6,984 bases of DNA from Candidatus Segetimicrobium genomatis (GTDB lineage Bacteria > Sysuimicrobiota > Sysuimicrobiia > Sysuimicrobiales > Segetimicrobiaceae): assembly GCA_005882445.1 (NCBI GenBank), contig VBAN01000068.1:1-6984 (forward strand), given 5' to 3'. Position 1 is the stretch's first letter. The number at the start of each line of letters is the position of its first letter. The translations under genes were made by a program, and so were the position numbers. This document shows positions 1-6,277 of the stretch, in pieces. The notes beneath the pieces were generated by a model. It did not search any database, was not told the DNA's origin, and saw only the letters and a program-made list of their open reading frames with translations.

Positions 1-87
1 CTCCATGAGCGCGGCGGCGGAAATGCCGTACTCCTCCCGGCACCGCTGCTCCAGGCCGGCCATCTCAGCGGGCGAGGGCAGCTTCAC
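1..87 (-). CDS. nnr: NAD(P)H-hydrate epimerase (Nnr/YjeF N-terminal domain), 5' end only
   Basis: Only the first 29 codons are in the window; the gene runs off the left edge. The visible residues, beginning KLPSPAEM and containing EEYGIS followed by ALME, match the opening of the YjeF_N family, whose usual pattern is a start near an AEM motif, then EEYGI and LMENAG. In that family the domain epimerises damaged NAD(P)H hydrates, often fused to an ADP-dependent dehydratase; whether it is fused here cannot be seen. I chose the GTG at 87 because the matching frame has no ATG, GTG or TTG between it and the acpS stop; the Shine-Dalgarno sequence in front is weak. It starts 38 bp after acpS on the same strand, and acpS-nnr pairs are common, which supports the call. 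Start and family are inferred from a short segment. Confidence 0.72.
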   Translation of the reverse strand, partial: MKLPSPAEMAGLEQRCREEYGISAAALME

Positions 88-125
88 AGGCTCGCGGAAT
101 ACGCCGTCCGGCGGCCGGCCATCGA

Positions 126-497
126 TTACTCGGCGAGGGCGTGCGCGATGGCCAGGAGGCGCGTGTGGGAAATCGCGAGCGACCAGGCGCGGACGCCCAG
201 ACGCTCGGCGACCGCCGCCGCGCGGCCGCTGAGCCGCACGCCCGGCCTGCCGAGCGGATCGGTCGTGATCTCGATCTCCTGCCACCCGACGCCCGCAAAG
301 CCGACCCCGAGCGCCTTCATGACGGCCTCCTTGGCGGCGAAGCGCCCGGCCAGCCGCGGAGCGGCGTCCGGGGACATCCCCGCGCGCGCCAGTTCCGCGG
401 CGGTGAAGACGCGGTACAGGAACGGCTCGCCCCACCGCGAGACCGCCCGCCGGATGCGGTCCACCTCGACGATGTCCACGCCGAGCCCGCGGATCAC
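126..497 (-). CDS. acpS: Holo-[acyl-carrier-protein] synthase
   Basis: This 123-residue protein has the usual length of AcpS, which transfers 4'-phosphopantetheine from CoA to a serine of apo-acyl carrier protein and so activates fatty acid synthesis in the cytoplasm. The family signatures are all present: GVDIVEV at residues 6-12 with the metal-binding Asp8, RFAAKEAVMKAL at 52-63 with the metal-binding Glu57, GRPGVRLSG at 83-91, and SHTR at 110-113. The GTG start at 497 puts the first residues (MIRGLGVDIVE) exactly where family members begin; the same frame stays open further upstream across the preceding gene, but that extension has no homologous character. A modest AGG lies about 10 nt upstream. 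It follows the zinc-ribbon gene after 38 bp and precedes nnr. No lesion is visible, unlike in the larger genes to its right. Confidence 0.95.
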   Translation of the reverse strand: MIRGLGVDIVEVDRIRRAVSRWGEPFLYRVFTAAELARAGMSPDAAPRLAGRFAAKEAVMKALGVGFAGVGWQEIEITTDPLGRPGVRLSGRAAAVAERLGVRAWSLAISHTRLLAIAHALAE

Positions 498-535
498 GCC
501 CGACGGACCTGGGGAACCGCCGGAGGCGGCGCGGC

Positions 536-700
536 TCACGGAGCCGGCTGCTCCGCCTCGTCGATCAGCATCACGGGAATGCCGTCCCGGATCGGATAGC
601 GCCGGCCGCACTTTGTGCAGACGATCCGGTCGGCGCGCTGCACGACGGGCGCCCGGCAGGCCGGACAGGCGAGGATCTCGAGCAGCTCTTTGTCGATCAC
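536..700 (-). CDS. Trm112/UPF0434 (YcaR-like) small zinc-ribbon protein
   Basis: A 54-residue protein beginning MIDKELLEILACPAC, the typical start of the Trm112-like/UPF0434 family. Two cysteine pairs, CPAC (Cys12, Cys15) and CTKC (Cys28, Cys31), form a zinc ribbon, followed by the family's YPIRDGIPVML segment at residues 35-45. Eukaryotic Trm112 activates several methyltransferases; the role of the bacterial homologues is poorly defined, so I give no specific function. I chose the GTG at 700 because it matches the family start, has GAGGAG 9 nt upstream, and overlaps the TGA of the epimerase in the sequence GTGA, a translational-coupling arrangement. An in-frame ATG at 730 would add ten acidic, cysteine-containing residues inside the upstream gene and is less likely. 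The gene looks complete. Confidence 0.9.
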   Translation of the reverse strand: MIDKELLEILACPACRAPVVQRADRIVCTKCGRRYPIRDGIPVMLIDEAEQPAP

Positions 701-1563
701 CTGGCAGCACTCCTCTTCGTCCTCACCCATTCGACGGTTCGCCGAAGGCCCTCCTCCAGCGAGGTCCGCGCCCGCCATCCCAGGACCGCCTCCGCCCGGG
801 TCCCGGTCAGCGCGACCAGCCGGGCCGCCAGGTCGTTGACAGAGGTCTCCACGCCGGTGGCGATGTGCACCGGAGCGGCGACCGGCCGTCCCAGCACTCG
901 CACATTGGCCTCGGCCACGTCCCCCACGTAGACAAAGTCCCGCGTCTGCGTGCCGTCTCCGAAGATCACCGGCGCGCGGCCGGCGAGCATTGCGTCGGCG
1001 AAGATGGAGATCACCCCGGCCTCGGTCGAGGGATCCTGGCGCGGGCCGTAGACGTTCGCGTAGCGGAGCACCGTCGCTTCGAGGCCGTGGATGCGGCGGA
1101 AGAATCCCAGGTACTGCTCCCCGAGGTATTTGTGGAACCCGTAGGGGGCGAGCGGGAGAATCGGGTCGTCTTCGCTCACCGGGATCGACCGCGGCTCGCC
1201 GTACAGCGCCCCGCCCGTCGACGCGAAGATGAACTGCCTGGCCTTGTGCCGGACGGCCAGGTCGAGCAGCCGGAGGGTCCCGAGGACGTTGACCTCCGCA
1301 TCGCCGGCCGGGTCCTCGATCGAGCGCCGGAGGTTCGCCTGGGCCGCGTGGTGCGACACCACCTCCGGGCGCTCCTCCTGAAACACGTCGGCGAGCTCGC
1401 GGCTGCGGATATCCACCGGGTAGAACGTCGCGCCCGCCGGCGTGCGGTTGCCCCCGGCGCTCACCAGCGCATCGACCACCGCGACGCGGTGGCCGGCCTT
1501 GAGGTACGCCTCCGCCACATGGGAGCCGACGAAGCCCGCGCCCCCGGTCACGAGGATCCTCAT
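697..1563 (-). CDS. NAD-dependent sugar-nucleotide epimerase/dehydratase (GalE-like extended SDR), probable internal deletion near the C-terminus
   Basis: The 288-residue protein is an extended short-chain dehydrogenase/reductase of the UDP-glucose 4-epimerase type. It has the NAD-binding TGGAGFVGSH loop at residues 6-15, an HHAAQ segment at 71-75, the active-site strand with FASTGG at 113-118 and the catalytic YxxxK at Tyr141/Lys145, then RYANVYGPRQDP and GDGTQTRDFVYVGDV. Such enzymes interconvert UDP-hexoses or UDP-HexNAc for surface glycans; the exact substrate is not readable. The family normally has about 20 residues between the LTG segment and the LGW-R-SLEEGLRRTVEW tail, containing an RPGD/RPGE substrate-binding motif. 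Here TGTRAEA runs straight into VLGWRART (residues 253-266), so this part seems to be missing in frame. The ATG overlaps the glmS TGA in ATGA and the stop overlaps the next gene's GTG, so it is read within the operon. Confidence 0.9.
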   Translation of the reverse strand: MRILVTGGAGFVGSHVAEAYLKAGHRVAVVDALVSAGGNRTPAGATFYPVDIRSRELADVFQEERPEVVSHHAAQANLRRSIEDPAGDAEVNVLGTLRLLDLAVRHKARQFIFASTGGALYGEPRSIPVSEDDPILPLAPYGFHKYLGEQYLGFFRRIHGLEATVLRYANVYGPRQDPSTEAGVISIFADAMLAGRAPVIFGDGTQTRDFVYVGDVAEANVRVLGRPVAAPVHIATGVETSVNDLAARLVALTGTRAEAVLGWRARTSLEEGLRRTVEWVRTKRSAAR

Positions 1564-2276
1564 TCCACGGTCACGCTCTTCGCCAGATTGCGCGGCTGGT
1601 CCACGTCGTGTCCCCGCAGCCTCGCGATATGATACGCCAGTAGCTGCAGCGGGATGACCGAGAGGATTGGGGCCAGCAGCGGGTCCACCGCGGGGACCAC
1701 GAGCAGCTCGTCTACGTGCGGACGCAGCGCATCCGCCGTGTCCTCGGTCGCGATCCCGACGACCTCCGCCTTGCGCGCCCGGACCTCCTGGATGTTCGCG
1801 GCCGTCTTCTGGATGACGTCCGGCTGGGTGCCGATCGCGACCACCACCACCCCGGGGACCACGAGCGCGAGCGTCCCGTGCTTGAGCTCGCCCGCGGCCA
1901 GCGCCTCCGAATGCATGTAGCTGATCTCCTTCAGCTTCAGCGACCCCTCCATCGCCACGGGATAGTCGAGGCCCCGGCCGATGAAGAACGCGTCGTCGAT
2001 CTTCTGGAGACGCTTCGCCAGTGCGATGATGGCCGGCTCCAACCCGAGCGCCGCCTGGGCCTTCGCCGGCACGCTCCGGAGCCCCCGGATCAGCGCGGAC
2101 GCCCGATCGGGGGGGAGCGTCCCCCGGGCCCGCCCAAGGTAGGCGGCGAGCATGGCCAGCGCGGCGAGCTGCGTGAGGAAGGCCTTGGTCGAGCAGACGG
2201 CGATCTCCGGCCCGGCGCGGGTGTAGAGGACGTCATCGGCCTCGCGGGCCAGCGTACTGCCCACGACGTTCGCCAC
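1560..2276 (-). CDS. glmS: GlmS (glucosamine-6-phosphate synthase), 3' fragment: end of SIS1 and all of SIS2
   Basis: This is the C-terminal part of glutamine-fructose-6-phosphate aminotransferase, separated from its N-terminal part by the inverted repeat. The frame reads [13 protein letters not shown] and [11 protein letters not shown] (end of the first sugar-isomerase domain), then [25 protein letters not shown] and [12 protein letters not shown] (second SIS domain), and ends in the invariant tail [15 protein letters not shown] with the active-site lysine. The coordinates use the GTG at 2276 as a formal start, but it has no Shine-Dalgarno sequence. The same frame runs upstream through the loop (about 2315) encoding GlmS-like residues ([14 protein letters not shown]), so the start is not a natural one. 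The stop overlaps the epimerase ATG in ATGA. As written it lacks the glutaminase domain and most sugar-phosphate contacts, so it could not work alone. Confidence 0.9.
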   Translation of the reverse strand: MANVVGSTLAREADDVLYTRAGPEIAVCSTKAFLTQLAALAMLAAYLGRARGTLPPDRASALIRGLRSVPAKAQAALGLEPAIIALAKRLQKIDDAFFIGRGLDYPVAMEGSLKLKEISYMHSEALAAGELKHGTLALVVPGVVVVAIGTQPDVIQKTAANIQEVRARKAEVVGIATEDTADALRPHVDELLVVPAVDPLLAPILSVIPLQLLAYHIARLRGHDVDQPRNLAKSVTVE

Positions 2277-2430
2277 CGCGAGGAGCCGGGCGCCGCGCGC
2301 GAGGCGCGCACGAGAGGCGCCCGGCTCCTCGCGGTGGCGAACGTCGTGGGCAGCACGCTGGCCCGCGAGGCCGATGACGTCCTCTACACCCGCGCCGGGC
2401 CGGAGATCGCCGTCTGCTCGACCAAGGCCT
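2180..2430. repeat. Near-perfect inverted repeat inside glmS (115-bp arms, 21-bp spacer)
   Basis: Positions 2180-2294 are the reverse complement of 2316-2430, centred on 2305, with a single mismatch (A at 2256 against C at 2354). The left arm is the native copy: on the minus strand it reads in frame from [13 protein letters not shown] to AVCSTKA and continues into FLTQ and the rest of GlmS. The right arm is the inverted copy and sits where about 60 codons of the first SIS domain should be. The 21-bp spacer (2295-2315) reads SRARLAR in the native frame and probably belongs to the left copy. It resembles a fold-back chimera rather than a mobile element: there is no transposase and no target duplication, and the arms are coding sequence. 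Confidence 0.97.
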
Positions 2431-3322
2431 CGACCCAGAGCTTGCGCAGCGACCGCACCAGCTCCGGCGGGAGGTCGACGCCGTCGAGGGCGATCTCGCG
2501 GTCGTCGGGCAGCCGCCCCATCATCGTCTCCTGCAGCGCCCGCGGCTGCTCGTGGATCTCCTTGTGCATGAAATGGGCATGCCCGTCCTTCTCCGCGGTC
2601 CCGGCGTCCCAGGTGATCCGCATCGGCCGCCGGTCGACCCGGCCGCCGCCGATGCGAGAGATCGCCACGCCGTCGCGCGTCAGGACGGCGAGCTCGCCGT
2701 CCTCGATGATGATGACTTCGCGGGTGTGGGGGAGCAGGGCGGGGATGTCCGACGCCAGGAAGATCTCGCCGCGGCCGAGCCCGACGATCAGCGGGCTGAT
2801 CCGCCGCACCGCGACGATCCGGTCGGGGTCGTCCGCCGACAGCACGACGACGGCGTAGGCGCCCGAGGTCTGGGCCACCGCCTGCTCGACGGCGGCGGGC
2901 AGATCGCCCTGGTACGCTTCCTCGATGAGATGCGCGAGGACCTCGGTGTCGGTGTCCGAGCGGAACGTATGGCCGCGGGCGATGAGGCCCTCCTTCAGCG
3001 GCAGGAAGTTCTCGATGATGCCGTTGTGGATGACCACGACGCGGCCGTGGCAGTCGGCGTGCGGGTGCGCGTTCTCATCCGACGGGTGGCCGTGGGTCGC
3101 CCACCGCGTATGCCCGATCCCCACCACGCCGTTGAGGGGCGTGCGCTCGACGATCTTCACCAGCTGCGAGAGCTTTCCCGCCGACTTTCGCACCTCGATC
3201 CCGCCGTTGCTGATCACCGCGACCCCGGCGGAATCGTAGCCCCGATACTCCATCCGCCGCAGTCCGTCCAGCAGCACCGGGACCGCCGGCCGCTCCCCGA
3301 TATACCCCATGATGCCGCACAT
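2384..3322 (-). CDS. glmS: GlmS (glucosamine-6-phosphate synthase), 5' fragment: glutaminase domain, cut before SIS1
   Basis: Intact GlmS converts fructose-6-phosphate and glutamine to glucosamine-6-phosphate, the first step towards UDP-GlcNAc. This fragment holds the complete N-terminal glutaminase domain: Cys2 becomes the nucleophile after Met removal (MCGIMGYIG), followed by EYRGYDSAG (25-33), HTRWATHG (71-78), HNGIIEN (99-105), SDTDTEV (122-128) and HEQP (257-260). Homology ends at residue 297 (RSLRKLWV), where the next residues should lead into the CGTS motif of the first isomerase domain. Instead the frame enters the inverted repeat at 2430, adds foreign residues ([15 protein letters not shown]) and stops at 2384. 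About 60 family residues, with CGTS and SxSGETADT, are absent from the window. The ATG at 3322 is clear: the family starts with MCGI, and GGGAGG lies 5 nt upstream. The glmS ribozyme lies about 160 nt upstream. Confidence 0.93.
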   Translation of the reverse strand: MCGIMGYIGERPAVPVLLDGLRRMEYRGYDSAGVAVISNGGIEVRKSAGKLSQLVKIVERTPLNGVVGIGHTRWATHGHPSDENAHPHADCHGRVVVIHNGIIENFLPLKEGLIARGHTFRSDTDTEVLAHLIEEAYQGDLPAAVEQAVAQTSGAYAVVVLSADDPDRIVAVRRISPLIVGLGRGEIFLASDIPALLPHTREVIIIEDGELAVLTRDGVAISRIGGGRVDRRPMRITWDAGTAEKDGHAHFMHKEIHEQPRALQETMMGRLPDDREIALDGVDLPPELVRSLRKLWVEALVEQTAISGPARV

Positions 3323-3327
3323 GGATG

Positions 3328-3333
3328 CCTCCC
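3328..3333 (-). promoter_or_regulatory. Ribosome binding site of glmS
   Basis: On the minus strand GGGAGG precedes the ATG at 3322 with a 5-nt spacer (CATCC). It is the strongest Shine-Dalgarno sequence in the window. It fixes the glmS start at the Met before the nucleophilic Cys, excluding in-frame positions further upstream such as 3361. Confidence 0.85.
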
Positions 3334-3432
3334 GATCGCCCCCGCAAGGCCGCACGGGCACAGAATCCCCTCACGATGTCCTCCGGGGGCGAAAAATGGC
3401 AGCGGCGGGAATGCCCCGCGCGCGGCGGCGCA

Positions 3433-3451
3433 GCGGTGGGGCACCCACCGC
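3433..3451 (-). other. Hairpin between the glmS ribozyme and the glmS start
   Basis: A perfect 8-bp GC-rich stem (GCGGTGGG paired with CCCACCGC) closes a 3-nt loop. It lies about 30 nt after the ribozyme's last helix and about 110 nt before the glmS ATG. On the minus strand it is followed by more GC-rich sequence and only later by a run of five T, so it does not have the layout of an intrinsic terminator. It may simply be structured leader, or may mark the end of the ribozyme module; no function is claimed. Confidence 0.5.
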
Positions 3452-3482
3452 GCCACCCACTGCCTCGGAAACTGCGCGTCCC

Positions 3483-3634
3483 GGACGCCTTCTGTCCCCA
3501 GGGTCGCCCCTGGGTTTTGTCAGCGTCCATCAGGCCGGACCAGCCTAGGGTCACCCGCCGAATAGGAGCCCGGGTGGGCTCCGCTCGAGATCCCCTTCCT
3601 CGTCAACTCGCCGATGGCGGCGAGTTCCGGCGCT
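3483..3634 (-). promoter_or_regulatory. glmS ribozyme-riboswitch (glucosamine-6-phosphate-activated self-cleaving RNA)
   Basis: The minus-strand leader of glmS matches the glmS ribozyme in sequence and fold. It opens with AGCGCCGGAACT; by family rule cleavage falls between A (3634) and G (3633). P1 is a 9-bp stem (3626-3618 with 3613-3605) with a CCAT loop, followed by the conserved GTTGACGAGG (ending 3598). AGGG at 3596-3593 can pair with CCCT at 3550-3547. TTCGGCGGGTG (3562-3552) contains GGCG, complementary to the CGCC after the cleavage site. P3 is AGGCT/GGCCT. P4 (GGACGC 3528-3523 with GCGTCC 3488-3483) encloses P4.1, a 7-bp stem with a GCGA tetraloop (3514-3497). The spacing and the ACAAAACC and GGACAGAA joints resemble the Bacillus RNA. 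In characterised cases glucosamine-6-phosphate is the cofactor for cleavage, and the cleaved mRNA is degraded, giving feedback on glmS. Confidence 0.95.
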
Positions 3635-3796
3635 CGTCGAAACGGTCTCCTTGCCCCGCACCCCCTCCCCGTCAGCCTGCCCGGTGGAGGCTCCGCCCTC
3701 CCAGAACCAGGTCCCTCGACCACTCCACGGTCGGACAAATCCGCACATTCGACGAAGACTCCCGGAGCCCTGCCGCCGGCACGTTCGGGCCCGGCG
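3635..3796. other. Gene-free stretch between the glmM stop and the glmS ribozyme
   Basis: This is the upstream part of the 474-bp gap between glmM and glmS. I see no coding signal, no convincing promoter boxes and no terminator with a T-run. On the minus strand a short GC stem (GGAGG with CCTCC, at 3686-3701) lies about 50 nt before the ribozyme. A promoter for an independent glmS transcript may be here but cannot be identified by eye; alternatively glmS is read through from glmM. Confidence 0.4.
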
Positions 3797-5184
3797 TCAC
3801 GCTGCGGGGCCGGAGGCCGAGGCCCGATTCCCGGGCGCCGGGGCGGCCGTGCCCCCCAACCGGCGGCTCACCAGGTCGCTCAACTCCCTGGCGAGCTCCT
3901 CCGCCATCCCCGCGTCTTCGCACTCGGTCATGATCCGGACGAGCGGCTCCGTGCCTGAGGCCCGGATGAGCACGCGCCCGCGCCCGCGCAGGCGACCCTC
4001 GGCCTGGGCGATCGCGCGCTGGATCTCGGGATCATTGGCCCACCGTTCCGGCTGGGCCACCCGCACGTTGAGCAAGATTTGAGGATAGCGGATGAACGGC
4101 GCGCGCAGCTCTTCCAGCGGGCGCCCGCTCTCCAGCATCACATTGACGAGCTCGAGGGCCGTGACCAGCCCGTCTCCGGTCGTGGCGCGATCGAGGAAGA
4201 TCACGTGCCCGCTCTGCTCGCCCCCCACGCTCGCGCCGATCTCGAGCATCCGCTCCAGCACGTACCGGTCTCCCACCCTGACCCGCTCGAGCTGAATGCC
4301 GGCCGCGCGGAGGACCCGCTCGAACCCCAGATTGCTCATGACCGTGACCACCACGCGGCGCCCCGGCAGGCCGCCGTGCGCGTCCCGGTGGAGCGCGGTG
4401 ATCCCCATGATCGCGTCGCCGTCGACCAGCTGTCCATGCCGGTCCGCGGCGATGACGCGATCCCCGTCTCCGTCGTGCGCGAACCCCACATCGGCGTGAT
4501 GCGCGACGACGGCGGCCTGGATCGCTTCGGGGTGCGTCGAGCCGCTGCCCATGTTGATGTTCGTCCCGTCCGGGGTCGCGTGCAGCGGCGTCACCGTGGC
4601 GCCCAGGCGCTCCCACAGCGCCGGCGCGATGCGGCTCGCCGCCCCGTTGGCGCAGTCCACGACGATGCGCCAGCCTCGAGCCGCCCCCGCGCCAACCCCG
4701 CCACGAAGGCGAGGTAGCGCTCCGCGGCGTCGGGCACCTCGACGATGCGCCCGACCCCACCACCCGTCGGCCGGGGCAGCGCCGTCACCCGGTCGAGGGC
4801 GCCCTCGATCTCGGCCTCCACCGCATCGGGCAGCTTGAACCCGCTGGGGGCGAAGAACTTGATCCCGTTGTCTTCCATCGGATTGTGGGAGGCGGAGATG
4901 ACGATGCCGGCATGCACCGCGAGATGGCGGGCGAGGTAGGCGACCCCCGGCGTGGGAAGGATGCCGAGCCGCAGCATGTCCGAGCCGGCGGAGCAGAGTC
5001 CGGCGGCCAGGGCGGCCTCGAGCAAATCGCCAGAGATCCGTGGATCCCGCCCCACCGCGAACCGGCCGCGTGTCCCCGGAGCGAGCACATGCGCGGCCGC
5101 CCGCCCCACGCGGTCCACCAGCTCGGTCGACAGGTCGGCGTTGCCGACCCCCCGGATTCCGTCAGTCCCAAACAGCCGTCCCAC
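3797..5184 (-). pseudogene. glmM: Phosphoglucosamine mutase GlmM, full length but with one apparent single-base deletion
   Basis: GlmM converts glucosamine-6-phosphate to glucosamine-1-phosphate in the cytoplasm, leading to UDP-GlcNAc. The first frame (from the GTG at 5184) gives MGRLFGTDGIRG, the catalytic loop ISASHNP with the phosphoserine Ser99, DNGIKFF and PDAAERYL, then loses homology after LARGRLE near 4675. The next frame resumes with WRIVVDCANGAA, the metal loop DGDGDR (about 238-243), the sugar-binding GGEQSGH (about 321-327) and the phosphate-binding RASGTEPLVR (about 408-417). Adding one G in the run at 4674-4675 restores GRLEGWRIVVD and a continuous protein of about 462 residues, normal for the family. 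The metal loop has Gly where Ala is usual, probably harmless. It starts 6 bp after cdaR. The lesion is a one-base homopolymer change, so a sequencing error is likely. Confidence 0.93.
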
Positions 5185-5190
5185 CGGCGC

Positions 5191-6277
5191 CTACGTGGGA
5201 GAGAGCGTCATCAGGATCTGCGCGGGCTGGATGATCAGGACGCGGATGCCCTGCGGGAGGATCACGCGCGGGCTCACCGAATGCTGGCCGGGCCCCAGGC
5301 CGGCCGCGCTCACTTCGATGGTCACGATCTGCGCGGTCAGGCGCCGCACGAGGTCCTGCGGTCCCTCGACCTGGACCACGACGCGGTCGGGGACAATATC
5401 TCCCGGCCGACGCGGACGTTCACCGCGACCTGACCGGCGGAAGACGAGATGCCGGGGGGCAGCTGCAGCGCCACGCGGCGGGTGAAGTCCGCGCGCGCCC
5501 CGGTCACGTCCACCGGCATCGTCGCCGCGGTCTCGGCTTTCTGCAACAGTGCGCTCGGACCGGTGAGCGTGACGGTGGCGGGCTCGGCGGTCGCCGCGGA
5601 GACCGCCAGCGACTGCGGGGGCGTCCCCACCAGGGTGGGGACCACGGAGACGACCTTGCTGATCACCGCCTGGCGAACGGAGAGCGTCATGGCGACGGCC
5701 GTCGGGCTCACCGAGACGCCCGTCACCACCTGGCCCGCCGCGTCGGCGGGCACCACCTGCACGGAGGCCACGACCTGCTGGCGCACGGACGCCGTATCGA
5801 AGTACACGATCGCGTGCCGCACCTGGGCCACCTGCCGCGATGGTCCGCTGACGGCGACGGACGCCGGCAAGGTGCGGGCGCCCCCCAGCGCCACCCCCTC
5901 GGGCGGGGCGTCGACAGCAGCGCGGACGGCTTCTGATCGACCACCCGCACGTCGAGCGCCGAGGAAACGATCACCGGCACCTCGGTGTGCTCGCCGGGCT
6001 CCAGCCCCGACAGGTCCACGTACGCGTCGACGAGCTTCGGCGTCAGGAGGGCGATCTGCGAGCGCGGACCCTGGAGCCGGACCGTGATCTGCGGCGGGGA
6101 TTTCGGCGAGGGCCGCACCACGACCTCATTCGGTTCGAGGTTGCGCAGTTCGATGTCCACCTTCAGCGAACGGGCGACCACCGGGTTTTGGGCGGTGGCG
6201 ACGTACAGCCACATCACGAGGGCGATGCCTCCGGAGAGGAGGAGGTAGAGCGTCCGCTCGTCCCAGAACCGCTTCAT
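5191..6277 (-). pseudogene. cdaR: CdaR (YbbR-domain regulator of CdaA), in three reading frames
   Basis: CdaR is a membrane-anchored extracytoplasmic protein that binds CdaA and modulates c-di-AMP synthesis. The ATG at 6277 overlaps the cdaA stop in ATGA. The N-terminus has one membrane helix (about residues 9-28, LYLLLSGGIALVMWLYV), then YbbR repeats: SLKVDIELRNL, ITVRLQGPRSQI, VDLSGLEPGEHTEVPV. Homology jumps frame at about 5921-5931 (after VVDQKPS), continues with PPEGVALGG, SVAVSGPSRQV and further repeats, then jumps again at about 5391-5402 (after NVRVGREI) into VPDRVVVQVEGPQDLV, ending LILQ-type sequence IRVLIIQPAQILMTLSPT. At each jump a YbbR strand segment of about 15-20 residues seems missing, so these look like deletions of length 1 modulo 3 rather than single-base slips. 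It lies directly upstream of glmM. Confidence 0.87.

Noticed and set aside
701..730. Alternative ATG start of the zinc-ribbon protein at 730
   Set aside because: It adds ten non-homologous residues inside the epimerase gene; the GTG at 700 has its own GAGGAG and matches the family start.
148..1632. Long plus-strand open frame opposite acpS, the zinc ribbon and the epimerase
   Set aside because: It is antisense to genes with clear motifs, its translation is Arg/Pro/Ala-rich and has no recognisable domain; such shadows are expected in very GC-rich DNA.
2180..2430. Palindrome as terminator, insertion-sequence ends or attachment site
   Set aside because: Both arms are glmS coding sequence, there is no T-run, transposase, target duplication or tRNA, and the unit replaces gene sequence rather than interrupting it.
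3323..3361. Longer glmS start upstream (13 extra residues)
   Set aside because: GlmS needs the Cys directly after the initiator Met, and GGGAGG is placed correctly only for the ATG at 3322.
1716..3565. Overlapping plus-strand open frames opposite glmS
   Set aside because: They mirror GlmS codons and, near 2316-2430, run through the inverted copy of glmS. That copy yields genuine GlmS residues on the plus strand, but only as a fragment without a start or a domain.
3686..3701. Short GC stem after glmM as an intrinsic terminator
   Set aside because: The stem is only 5 bp and is not followed by a T-run on the minus strand.
4591..4690. Programmed ribosomal frameshift in glmM
   Set aside because: No slippery heptamer or downstream structure stands out, GlmM is not known to use frameshifting, and neighbouring genes also carry lesions.
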